Shown: positions 6,791 through 13,765 of the stretch, piece after piece
Layout of the letters: the number at the start of each line of letters is the position of its first letter
How positions within the stretch are numbered: the stretch's first letter is position 1
Made by a program: the position numbers and the translations under genes
Source: an uncultured Chlorobiaceae bacterium
Lineage (GTDB): Bacteria; Bacteroidota; Chlorobiia; Chlorobiales; Chlorobiaceae
NCBI GenBank assembly: GCA_903904495.1
Contig: CAIVCU010000305.1
Coordinates: 1 to 13,765, forward strand
Reading direction: 5' to 3'
DNA: 13,765 nt
Notes under the pieces: generated by a model
The model's database searches: none
Seen by the model: the letters and a program-made list of their open reading frames with translations, nothing else
Told to the model about the DNA's origin: nothing

Positions 6791-9529
6791 ATGCCGCTCA
6801 AAAAGAACTTAAGCGAAAACATTGCCTCCAGAGAGGAACTTGAGCAGGCGAAGGAGTCAGACATTGCATGTGAAAAACATTATCGGAACCTCATCAACTC
6901 TATGCGGCACGGATACGCTTACTGTCGAATGATTATTGAGGAAGACCGTAATGTTGATTTTATTCATGAAGAGGTCAACGAGAGTTATGAAAAACTGACC
7001 GGACTGACCAATGTTATTGGTCGGAGATTGACTGAAGTTTTACACGGAATCGCCGGATCAAATCCCGGGTTTCTTGAGAAGCATGTAAGGGTGGTCGAGA
7101 CTGGAATTCCTGATCAGTTCGAGTTTTATGTCGAAGCATTGCGCAAATGGTATGATATCTCTTTATATCGACCGCAGAAGGGGTATGTGGTATCGATGTT
7201 TGATGACATTACCATGCGCAAGGAGTCTGAAGAGGCTCTGCGTAAAAGCGAGAGGAACTTTTGTACGATTACCGGGCAGATGGCCGAGGTGGTTATTATT
7301 GTCGACTCCAAGAGAATCGTCACTTATGCGTCACCCGTGTCTGAAAAGATGTTCGGTTATCTGCCGGAAGAACTGATTGGACATCCCTTTACTGAATATC
7401 TGCCTGAAGAAGAAATTCCTGAAGCGTTGACCATCTTCAATGACATTGTGTCGCAACGGGAAACTGATAAGGTTTTTGATTTCCGGTTCAGAAAAAAAAA
7501 CGGCTCACGAGTCTACGGGGAAGTCCATGTGCACTATTATCAGGATCAGGAAGTCCATGGAATGATCGGGTTGATCCGTGATATTACGGAGAGCAGGCAA
7601 CATGAAATCAGCCGGATACAATATGAACAGCAGCTGCTTGAAAGCCAGCAGTTTCTCCAAAGTATCTATGATGAGGTCAATCACTCCATTTTTGTGGTTG
7701 ACGTTCTACCGGACGGATCTTACCGGTACAAGGGCAATAATCCACTGCATGCAAAACTGACGGGCATCAGTAATGAAGAGATAGTCGGTAAAACCCCTGA
7801 AGAACTGGTTGAGCCTGAAATTGCTAAAGCTGTCACAGGTAACTATGACAACTGTATTCGAGAAAACCGCTCGATACAGTATGAAGAATCTCTTCCGTTT
7901 CTTGGCGAACAGACTTGGTGGGAAACCGTTTTGAACCCTGTTCGCGATGAGAGTGGCAGTATTTACAGAATTATCGGTACCAGCACCAACATCACCGATC
8001 GCAAGCTGGCTGAGAAGCAGCTCAAAAAACTGAGTGTTACCGTCGAGCAGAGTCCAGCTATAGTTGTTATTACTGATCCTCTGGGCAGCATCGAATATGT
8101 AAACCCGATGTTTACTCTTGTGACAGGATATTCTGCTGAAGAAGCAATAGGAAAAAACCCTCGCATCCTTCAATCAGGTATGATGCCGAAAGAGGTATAT
8201 GAAGAGCTCTGGGACACAATTCTTTCTGGCAATGTGTGGTGCGGAGAATTGCAGAACAAAAAGAAAAACGGTGAACTCTATTGGGATCAGGCAGTGATCT
8301 CTGCCATTCTGAATAAAGAGGGAGTAATAACCGATTTTGTTGCTGTAAAGGTAGATATTACTCAACAGAAAAAGATATTGGGTGAACTGATAGAGGCTAA
8401 ACAGCAGGCGGAAGAGAGCGATCGTTTAAAATCGGCATTTCTGGCCAACATCAGCCATGAAATACGTACTCCGATGAATGGTATTCTTGGCTTTGCAGAA
8501 CTGCTGAAAGCGCCTCATCGCTCTGGAGAGGAACAGGCCGAGTTTATCGACATTATTCAACAGAGCGGTCATCGCATGCTCGATCTCATTAACAACCTGA
8601 TTAATGTTTCGCGTATTGAAGCCGGTGAGACCATACTGCACATAGCCGAAACACCTGTCAATGAACTGTTGCGTGATCTCCATGCCTTTTTCAAGCCTGA
8701 AATGAACAAAAAAGGGTTGTTGTTAAACTGTGTCACACCTCTTCCTGACAGTGAAAGCATCATTGAAACCGATAGTGGAAAGCTGGCACAGATTATAACA
8801 AACCTTATACAGAACGCACTGAAATTCACCAGCAAGGGAGAAATTGATTTCGGTTACAACCTTATAAATAGCACCCTTGAGTTTTATGTTATCGATACCG
8901 GTATCGGTATTCCACTCGAAATGAAAACGAGGATTTTCGATCGGTTTCACCAGGTTGATAACCCGTTGACCCGAACCCAGGAGGGATCAGGTCTCGGATT
9001 GAGCATTTCCAAAGCATATGTTGAAATGCTGGGCGGTACCATCCGGGTTGAATCGGAAGTACACCGGGGAAGTGAATTCTATTTTACGCTGCCTTATAAC
9101 CCCACAGGCTCAAAGAAAATACTGACTCCTGCTCCAGTCATTAAGACGCAGGTAATAGAATTTCCAGCTGTAACCATTCTTATTGCCGAAGATGATGCCG
9201 TGAGCAGCTTATTGCTTACAAAGACACTGAATAGCGAAAACATCACGACGCTTTTAGTCGGTAATGGAGAGGAAGCAGTTGCAATGGTTCGTCAGCACCC
9301 TAAAATTAATCTTGTCCTCATGGACATAAGAATGCCTTTGATGAATGGCTACGAAGCGACTGCTCTGATTAAAAAGATTCGCCCTGATTTACCAGTTATC
9401 GTCCAGACAGCGTTTACATCAAAAGAAGAGAAGCAAAGAGCCGAAAAAGCAGGATGCGATGGATTTATCACTAAACCCATTAATAAAAACAACCTGCTTG
9501 AACTCATAAAGGAATTGCTCAACCGATAA
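6791..9529 (+). CDS. Soluble hybrid sensor histidine kinase, 4xPAS-HisKA-HATPase-REC
   Basis: 912 residues, no signal peptide or membrane helix, so a cytoplasmic sensor. Four PAS-like domains lie at about 31-148, 155-272, 280-415 and 416-540, each ending in the usual D-I-T motif (FDDIT, IRDIT, STNIT, KVDIT). The dimerisation domain has SHEIRTPMNG with the phospho-acceptor H556. The ATPase has N675 (N box), DTGIGIP from D702, and GSGLGL 732-737. The C-terminal receiver has D801/D802, phospho-acceptor D845 (LMDIRMP) and K895 (TKP). All catalytic residues are present. There is no output domain, so it must pass phosphate to an Hpt protein or another regulator, or be controlled by its own receiver. 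Ligands are unknown. ATG 6791 follows an in-frame TAA at 6782 and has no Shine-Dalgarno. The neighbour is a second hybrid kinase in convergent orientation, 84 bases between stops. Confidence 0.93.
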   Translation: MPLKKNLSENIASREELEQAKESDIACEKHYRNLINSMRHGYAYCRMIIEEDRNVDFIHEEVNESYEKLTGLTNVIGRRLTEVLHGIAGSNPGFLEKHVRVVETGIPDQFEFYVEALRKWYDISLYRPQKGYVVSMFDDITMRKESEEALRKSERNFCTITGQMAEVVIIVDSKRIVTYASPVSEKMFGYLPEELIGHPFTEYLPEEEIPEALTIFNDIVSQRETDKVFDFRFRKKNGSRVYGEVHVHYYQDQEVHGMIGLIRDITESRQHEISRIQYEQQLLESQQFLQSIYDEVNHSIFVVDVLPDGSYRYKGNNPLHAKLTGISNEEIVGKTPEELVEPEIAKAVTGNYDNCIRENRSIQYEESLPFLGEQTWWETVLNPVRDESGSIYRIIGTSTNITDRKLAEKQLKKLSVTVEQSPAIVVITDPLGSIEYVNPMFTLVTGYSAEEAIGKNPRILQSGMMPKEVYEELWDTILSGNVWCGELQNKKKNGELYWDQAVISAILNKEGVITDFVAVKVDITQQKKILGELIEAKQQAEESDRLKSAFLANISHEIRTPMNGILGFAELLKAPHRSGEEQAEFIDIIQQSGHRMLDLINNLINVSRIEAGETILHIAETPVNELLRDLHAFFKPEMNKKGLLLNCVTPLPDSESIIETDSGKLAQIITNLIQNALKFTSKGEIDFGYNLINSTLEFYVIDTGIGIPLEMKTRIFDRFHQVDNPLTRTQEGSGLGLSISKAYVEMLGGTIRVESEVHRGSEFYFTLPYNPTGSKKILTPAPVIKTQVIEFPAVTILIAEDDAVSSLLLTKTLNSENITTLLVGNGEEAVAMVRQHPKINLVLMDIRMPLMNGYEATALIKKIRPDLPVIVQTAFTSKEEKQRAEKAGCDGFITKPINKNNLLELIKELLNR

Positions 9530-9613
9530 CCATCGTCAGATCGTTTTCGCTGTGATCATGGAAAATTGCGATACCGGTACTGCAGGAAATATCGATAGTA
9601 GTGAATGGTAATT

Positions 9614-11797
9614 CTATAGGTTAGGTTTGAGTGCTTTCTGTATTGCGTTTGTGAATGCGTTCATAGAAAATGGCTTTTCGATAAAGTTCACACCCTTATC
9701 ACTGGCAATGTGATTGTCCAGGAAATCTGCCGTGTATCCTGACATATAGAGTACTTTAAGCTGCGGACAAACTCTTTGCAGTTTTCGGAAGAGTACATGT
9801 CCATTCATCTCAGGCATAATGACATCGGTGACGAGCAGTTCAATTTTTTCTTTATACTGCTCTGCAAGCTGGATAGCTTGCAAGGGGCGCAAGGCTGGAA
9901 GTACGTGATATCCGCTGTGATCAAGCATCTGTTTGCAAAGTTGCAGAATATCGGGTTGATCTTCAACCAGAAGGATGCTTCCTTTTCCATGAGGCATTGA
10001 TGGCTCAGCTTTTTCGGTAGGTTCTGCTGCAGTACCATGCAGCTCCAAAGGCAGGCAAATGATTATTGTGGTTCCTTTCCCCTTTTCACTCTTGACGTCG
10101 ATAAAGCCATTGCATTGGCTGACAATGCCGTAGACCGTTGCAAGTCCCATACCCGTTCCCTTTCCCAACTTCTTTGTGGTGAAAAAGGGTTCAAAAATCC
10201 GAGGAAGATGCTTTTTTTCGATACCGCGTCCGTTATCGGTGATGGTAAGGATGACATAATCGCCGGGTATCGTACAGGGGTGGCCGGCAGCACTTTCGGT
10301 TTGGTCAACATGGAGTTGAGCTGTCTCGATGATGATGTTTCCGTTGCCATCAATGGCATCGCGGGCATTGATGCAAAGGTTGGCAAGAATCTGGTTGATC
10401 AGTGAGGGATTGAGCCTAACGAGTGCACTCTTTGCTTTGGGTATCCAGGTGAGAGTGATGTTGTCACCAATCAATCTTCTCAGTATGGAGAGCATCTCTG
10501 CTATTGTGGCATTCAGATCAAGAACTTTCGTCTCGAAAGTCTGTTGGCGTGCGAACGTGAGGAGTTGCCGGGTCAGCTCTGCAGAGTGGGTTGCTGCTTT
10601 CTTAATAGCCTGAAGATCCTCATAGGAGCTGTCTTTACGGGCAATTGCCATTTCGGTATGCCCGAGAATTACGGTCAGCATGTTGTTGAAGTCATGGGCA
10701 ATGCCACCTGCAAGTTGGCCGACCAGCTGCATTTTCTGTTTCTGCTGAAGCTGTAGCTGCAGATTGGCTCTATCCTCCTCCAGAAGCTTGCGCTCTGTGA
10801 TGTCAATACAGGTCCCGATATAGCGCATCGAGTCGGCTTTTCGATCTTGTATCAGCATCCCGCGTACCATCATCCAGCGAACCTTACCGTCAGGGTGAAT
10901 TATATGATACTCAAGATTTATCGGACTTTCTTTTTTTGCAGCCTCGGCTATAGCCTTGATAATCATTGTCCTCTCTTCAGGGTATATTATACTTACCCAG
11001 AGGTCCATGGTTGGCGTTGCCGTACCCCGTTCCAGCCCGAACATCTTCCATATCTCATCCGACCAGACACTCTCACCGGTTTTTAAATCCACTTCCCATG
11101 TGCCGGCATTTGCCGCTTCCAATGCCTGGGTAAAGCGTTTCTGCTGTTTAATAAGCCCTTCTTCAGCCAGCTCATGAGCCTTGCGAGTTCGCAGCGTGGT
11201 AATGCCATAGGAGAGATTGTCAGCAAGTACATTGAGCAGCTTTGTCTCCTCTGCATTAAAAGCATCCTGTATTGCAGAGTATATGGTTATAGCTCCAAAC
11301 ACCGCATTATCCACTTTCAGTGGTAAACTTTGGATGGAAGCATATCCTCGCTTCGATGCTTCATGGTGCCATGGCATGAACTTTGGATCTCTTTGAATAT
11401 CCCGTATCGTGATTGGATGGCCAGTACGGATAGTAGTTCCCGTAGGTCCTTGTCCAAGAGCAGTGTCTGCCCATGAGAACTTGGATAGTTTAAGGTAACC
11501 TTGCTCGAAACCGGCTTGAGCAACCGGGCGTATGCTTTTCGCTTCGTCAGTTTCGGCATAACCAACCCATGCCATCCGGTAGCCGCCAATCTCTACCATG
11601 ATACTGCATACCTTTTGCAGCAATGCCATTTCATCAGTGGTATGAATCAGTACCTGATTGCACTGGTTGGTCACCAGAAGTGCCCGGTTCAACCGATACA
11701 ACTCCTCTTCAGTTTGCTTTTGCTTCAGGCGCTCTTCAGCCAAAGAGCGAAACTCTGAAGGTGTTGGAGGGTTATTCCTGAGCGGCTTATTGTCCAT
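9614..11797 (-). CDS. Soluble hybrid sensor histidine kinase, GAF-PAS-HisKA-HATPase-REC
   Basis: 727 residues, no membrane helix. A short coiled coil (15-40) leads to a GAF domain (about 45-200, with MAWVGYAETDE and ALGQGPTGTTIRTG), then a PAS_3-like domain (222-340, HPDGKVRWMMVRG; CIDITERK). The dimerisation helix carries GGIAHDFNNML with acceptor H368, the subgroup common in hybrid kinases with GAF/PAS input. The ATPase has N477, DNGRGI and GTGMGLATVYG. The receiver has E612/D613, acceptor D658 (VTDVIMPEMNG) and K708 (EKP). All required residues are intact. It lacks a DNA-binding or enzymatic output, like its convergent neighbour. The signal is unknown; the GAF domain could bind a small molecule or heme, but no heme-ligand motif can be assigned by eye. 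ATG 11797 lacks a clear ribosome site; the stop is TAG at 9616-9614. The kinase at 6791-9529 is a likely functional neighbour, though the two have separate promoters. Confidence 0.93.
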   Translation of the reverse strand: MDNKPLRNNPPTPSEFRSLAEERLKQKQTEEELYRLNRALLVTNQCNQVLIHTTDEMALLQKVCSIMVEIGGYRMAWVGYAETDEAKSIRPVAQAGFEQGYLKLSKFSWADTALGQGPTGTTIRTGHPITIRDIQRDPKFMPWHHEASKRGYASIQSLPLKVDNAVFGAITIYSAIQDAFNAEETKLLNVLADNLSYGITTLRTRKAHELAEEGLIKQQKRFTQALEAANAGTWEVDLKTGESVWSDEIWKMFGLERGTATPTMDLWVSIIYPEERTMIIKAIAEAAKKESPINLEYHIIHPDGKVRWMMVRGMLIQDRKADSMRYIGTCIDITERKLLEEDRANLQLQLQQKQKMQLVGQLAGGIAHDFNNMLTVILGHTEMAIARKDSSYEDLQAIKKAATHSAELTRQLLTFARQQTFETKVLDLNATIAEMLSILRRLIGDNITLTWIPKAKSALVRLNPSLINQILANLCINARDAIDGNGNIIIETAQLHVDQTESAAGHPCTIPGDYVILTITDNGRGIEKKHLPRIFEPFFTTKKLGKGTGMGLATVYGIVSQCNGFIDVKSEKGKGTTIIICLPLELHGTAAEPTEKAEPSMPHGKGSILLVEDQPDILQLCKQMLDHSGYHVLPALRPLQAIQLAEQYKEKIELLVTDVIMPEMNGHVLFRKLQRVCPQLKVLYMSGYTADFLDNHIASDKGVNFIEKPFSMNAFTNAIQKALKPNL

Positions 11798-11975
11798 AAA
11801 AGGACTTTAAACAATTATACCGGCTGTTTAACGGCAAGGATAGTAAGTGCTCAGGTAAACTGCAAAAGCACAGCCACACATGAACGTAAGAATATACTGC
11901 AATGTAGATGACCCCTTATGGTGTAAAATAACCAAATAAAACTTTAAATCCCTATGGGATGTATTCCCCGAAGCT

Positions 11976-11991
11976 TTCTTTCATGAAAGAA
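11976..11991. promoter_or_regulatory. Perfect 16-bp palindrome, candidate operator
   Basis: TTCTTTCATGAAAGAA reads the same on both strands with no spacer. It lies about 180 bp upstream of the kinase start on the minus strand. Size and symmetry fit a dimeric repressor or activator site, but nothing in the window identifies the protein. Confidence 0.3.
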
Positions 11992-12011
11992 TCGATGAAA
12001 AATGAAATCAT

Positions 12012-12034
12012 ACCCCGTAACTCTGCTGCGGGGT
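12012..12034. repeat. GC-rich stem-loop, REP-like
   Basis: ACCCCG (12012-12017) pairs with CGGGGT (12029-12034) around an 11-base loop. No U-tract follows on either strand, so it is not a standard terminator. The CCCCG...CGGGG form resembles repetitive extragenic palindromes, but a second copy is not seen in this window. Confidence 0.4.
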
Positions 12035-12087
12035 GGGTGATTAGGGGAGAGATTCTGGATGATGCAGGATGGTGGATTGTCAGAGGC

Positions 12088-12109
12088 CAGGCGGCTTAGT
12101 CGCCGCCTG
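12088..12109 (-). terminator. Strong stem-loop downstream of ModE, possible terminator without U-tract
   Basis: CAGGCGGC (12088-12095) pairs perfectly with GCCGCCTG (12102-12109) across the six-base loop TTAGTC. Read on the minus strand it begins 41 bases after the ModE stop. There is no run of U after it, so it may act as an RNA 3'-end stabiliser or a weak or Rho-assisted terminator. Confidence 0.45.
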
Positions 12110-12149
12110 AGATAATTCTCTTAATGAAATGCTTAAGCCTCTTAGAGGT

Positions 12150-12974
12150 TCAGTTGATACCAATAATGACACTTGATGCCTTGAAAATTGCAGAGACCTC
12201 TTCGCCTTCTTTAAGGGCAAGTTTTTCTGAGCTTCCATGGGTGATAGTGGCTGAGATAACATTGCCTCCGTTTACTGCAACATCGATCTCGCTGCTTACG
12301 GGACCTTCGATAATTTTGCTGATTTTGCCTGTCATGATATTCCTTGTGCTTATTTTAGAGCCGTCTAAATCGGTGCCTATGATGATAGAACTGGATTTGA
12401 TGATGGCATAAGCATTAAGACCTTCTTTGAGGTTGAGGTTGTCTACTGCACCGTTGGTGATGTTTGAGGTAATACGCGTGCCTCCGCTGATCAGAAGAAT
12501 GACTTCTGCGTTTACGGCACCCTTTGTGATTTTTTCAATGGTACCTGAAAAAACGTTACGTGCACTGACTTTCATTGATATCCTCCGTAAAAATTGATAA
12601 AGATCCGAGTCGCCGAGACGTTCCTCAAGATTCTCAAGAAACCTTCTATGCTCTTCCTGAACAACTCGAAACTGTTCGATAACGTTCTTGCCCTCTTTTG
12701 TCAGAACGGTGCCTCCTCCGTTTTTTCCTCCAGCGTTTCGGTCTACAAGTGGTTTTTCGGAGAGGTTATTAACCATATTGACAAGGTGCCATGCTGTTTT
12801 ATAACTGATGCCGACAGCTTTGGCGGCACTATTGATAGAACCAAGTTCATTGATTCTTTCGAGCAGAGCTATCCGGTCACCGCCCAGAAACTTGTTGTGT
12901 GCTTTCTGAAACCAGATGGAGGCTTCAAGCCCGATCTCTTCTTTTTTGCATTTCAAGTTCTTTACATCAAGCAT
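12150..12974 (-). CDS. modE: Molybdate-responsive transcriptional regulator ModE
   Basis: 274 residues, close to E. coli ModE (262). The N-terminal winged helix-turn-helix (about 30-125) has GSINSAAKAVGISYKTAWHLV, the LysR-like helix pair typical of ModE, and the GGKNGGGTVLT wing. Two tandem Mop/TOBE domains follow: residues 135-200 (SARNVFSGTIEKITKGAV; LKEGLNAYAIIKSSSIIIG) and 207-273 (STRNIMTGKISKIIEGPV; LKEGEEVSAIFKASSVIIG). In the family, the Mop pair binds molybdate or tungstate and the dimer then represses the modABC transporter or activates molybdoenzyme genes. The second Mop domain has STRN in place of SARN. The ATG at 12974 is the only reasonable start but has no Shine-Dalgarno. It lies on the same strand as the tonB-like gene, 136 bases downstream of it. 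No mod transporter or molybdopterin gene is inside the window. Confidence 0.93.
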   Translation of the reverse strand: MLDVKNLKCKKEEIGLEASIWFQKAHNKFLGGDRIALLERINELGSINSAAKAVGISYKTAWHLVNMVNNLSEKPLVDRNAGGKNGGGTVLTKEGKNVIEQFRVVQEEHRRFLENLEERLGDSDLYQFLRRISMKVSARNVFSGTIEKITKGAVNAEVILLISGGTRITSNITNGAVDNLNLKEGLNAYAIIKSSSIIIGTDLDGSKISTRNIMTGKISKIIEGPVSSEIDVAVNGGNVISATITHGSSEKLALKEGEEVSAIFKASSVIIGIN

Positions 12975-13110
12975 GAATTATGAAAATGTTTCGTCTGCAT
13001 CTTTGGCTTAATGCCGTATCTGTCTCACTTCAAATATAGGCCTACTTATGGTTCCATCAAGTATGGGGTTCTGATTTACTTTTTGCGCTTATAGAACATT
13101 TTGGCAAGCC

Positions 13111-13765
13111 TTAATTGAGCTGAAAACTGATTGGAACAACACACCATACTTTTACTGGTCGTCCGTTCTTGATGCCGGGATAATATTTTGAATCAACTAC
13201 TGATTTCAATGCAACGCTATCAAATACGAGACACTCTGCAGGAATTCGTTTCATTACTATTGCCTTCATTGCGCGACCCTCTTCCGATATAAGAGCCTTA
13301 ACGAAAACTTTTCCGGTAATCCCGGAAACCCTGGCTGCTTCGGGATAGGCTGGTTTTATTTGATCAAGAAACCCCGGCATTTTATCACACGATTCAAACA
13401 TGGATCCTTCTTCCCCCAAACCTTCGATTCCTGTAGATTCGCTTCCACTGGCTGAGCCGGCAGTATGGTTCTGTAGAGCCTGCTTAAGCTCGGTCTGCGT
13501 TGCTGCGGTTTGCTCAGGAGGCACCTCTTCCTTGGTAACCTTTATGATTTTACCGACTTTAGCCTGCTCAGCCTTTATAGCAGAGGTTGGCGAAGCGGGT
13601 TCAGGGGCAGAAGATGGAGGGGGTGCAAGGTTAATAACGCTTGTAATGATTTCATAGCTGTCGCCTGCGGTTCCCTTGCCGGAAAGTCCTTTACCGGAAG
13701 CAATGATATCCCAGTTAGCACTGACAACCCAGAAAAGTGCAAGAAGAACCACTGCGATAATGACT
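13111..13765 (-). CDS. TonB-family energy transducer, missing its N-terminus at the window edge
   Basis: About 218 residues are visible; the frame is open through the right edge. The visible start, VIIAVVLLALFWVV, is the single inner-membrane anchor, so only a short cytoplasmic N-terminus is missing. The GTG at 13752 lies inside this helix and is not the real start. A periplasmic spacer follows, only modestly proline-rich (APPPSSAPEPASP). The C-terminal TonB domain (about 85 residues) has the classic IKPAYPEAARVSGITGKVFV, then DSVALKSVVDSKYYPGIKNG, and ends VVPISFQL. TonB passes proton-motive energy from ExbB/ExbD to TonB-dependent outer-membrane receptors. Three cysteines occur in or next to the C-terminal domain (SCDKMPGF, AECLVF, VWCVV). 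The downstream modE gene hints at metal-oxyanion or other nutrient uptake, but the gene's receptor partner is outside the window. Confidence 0.88.
   Translation of the reverse strand, partial: VIIAVVLLALFWVVSANWDIIASGKGLSGKGTAGDSYEIITSVINLAPPPSSAPEPASPTSAIKAEQAKVGKIIKVTKEEVPPEQTAATQTELKQALQNHTAGSASGSESTGIEGLGEEGSMFESCDKMPGFLDQIKPAYPEAARVSGITGKVFVKALISEEGRAMKAIVMKRIPAECLVFDSVALKSVVDSKYYPGIKNGRPVKVWCVVPISFQLN

Larger units (their letters stand above)
11798..12149. other. Gene-free stretch between kinase start and ModE end
   Basis: About 350 bases between the kinase start and the ModE stop, both on the minus strand. It carries three inverted repeats, listed separately (11976, 12012, 12088), plus a short palindrome CCTCTAAGAGG at 12138-12148 immediately after the ModE stop. 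The first 180 bases nearest the kinase are AT-rich and probably hold its promoter, but no convincing -35/-10 pair stands out. Confidence 0.55.

Noticed and set aside
8033..8375. Possible flavin-binding LOV domain in the fourth PAS of the first kinase (NPRILQSG)
   Set aside because: The LOV motif NCRFLQ needs the reactive Cys; here it is NPRILQ, so blue-light chemistry is not supported.
10037..10405. 122-codon plus-strand frame opposite the second kinase
   Set aside because: It is the antisense of the conserved ATPase region of a complete kinase gene and has no domain of its own.
1..13765. tRNA, rRNA, CRISPR arrays, transposases or integrases
   Set aside because: I looked on both strands and saw no cloverleaf, no regularly spaced long repeats, and no recombinase motifs.

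Overview
The window looks like a chromosomal segment of a green sulfur bacterium (Chlorobiaceae; Chlorobium/Pelodictyon-like). This is inference from protein style (TonB, ModE, multi-PAS hybrid kinases), moderate GC and genes that often lack a strong Shine-Dalgarno. No rRNA, tRNA, CRISPR array, integrase or transposase is seen.

Layout. (1) At the left edge, on the minus strand, is the N-terminal part of an exported TPR protein whose signal peptide appears frameshifted. (2) Bases 920-2772 hold a small envelope module: an outer-membrane beta-barrel of the phenol-degradation MetA-like type, a short protein with a signal peptide and a Gly-rich membrane segment, and, convergent to them, a periplasmic type 1 blue-copper protein fused to a carboxypeptidase-regulatory-like beta domain. 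Two copies of a 72-bp repeat (60/72 identical) bracket this module. (3) Bases 3468-6527 encode a one-chain restriction-modification enzyme (PD-ExK nuclease, N6-adenine methyltransferase, specificity domain) with an AT-rich presumed target-recognition segment. (4) Bases 6791-11797 hold two convergent soluble hybrid histidine kinases, 4xPAS-HisKA-HATPase-REC on plus and GAF-PAS-HisKA-HATPase-REC on minus. Neither has a DNA-binding or enzymatic output domain. (5) Bases 12150-13765, minus strand, hold a ModE molybdate-responsive regulator (HTH plus two Mop domains) and the C-terminal part of a TonB energy transducer that runs off the right edge.

The most unusual non-coding signal is an array of four TTAA cores at exactly 11-bp spacing (415-456), about 100 bp upstream of the TPR gene. 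A looser array with the same period lies about 80-120 bp upstream of the blue-copper gene (2853-2893). Both sit at a similar distance and on the same side of a minus-strand gene. They resemble the 11-bp direct-repeat boxes bound by PhoB/SphR/OmpR-type response regulators, so the two exported-protein genes may share control. This is a pattern-based proposal and has not been tested.
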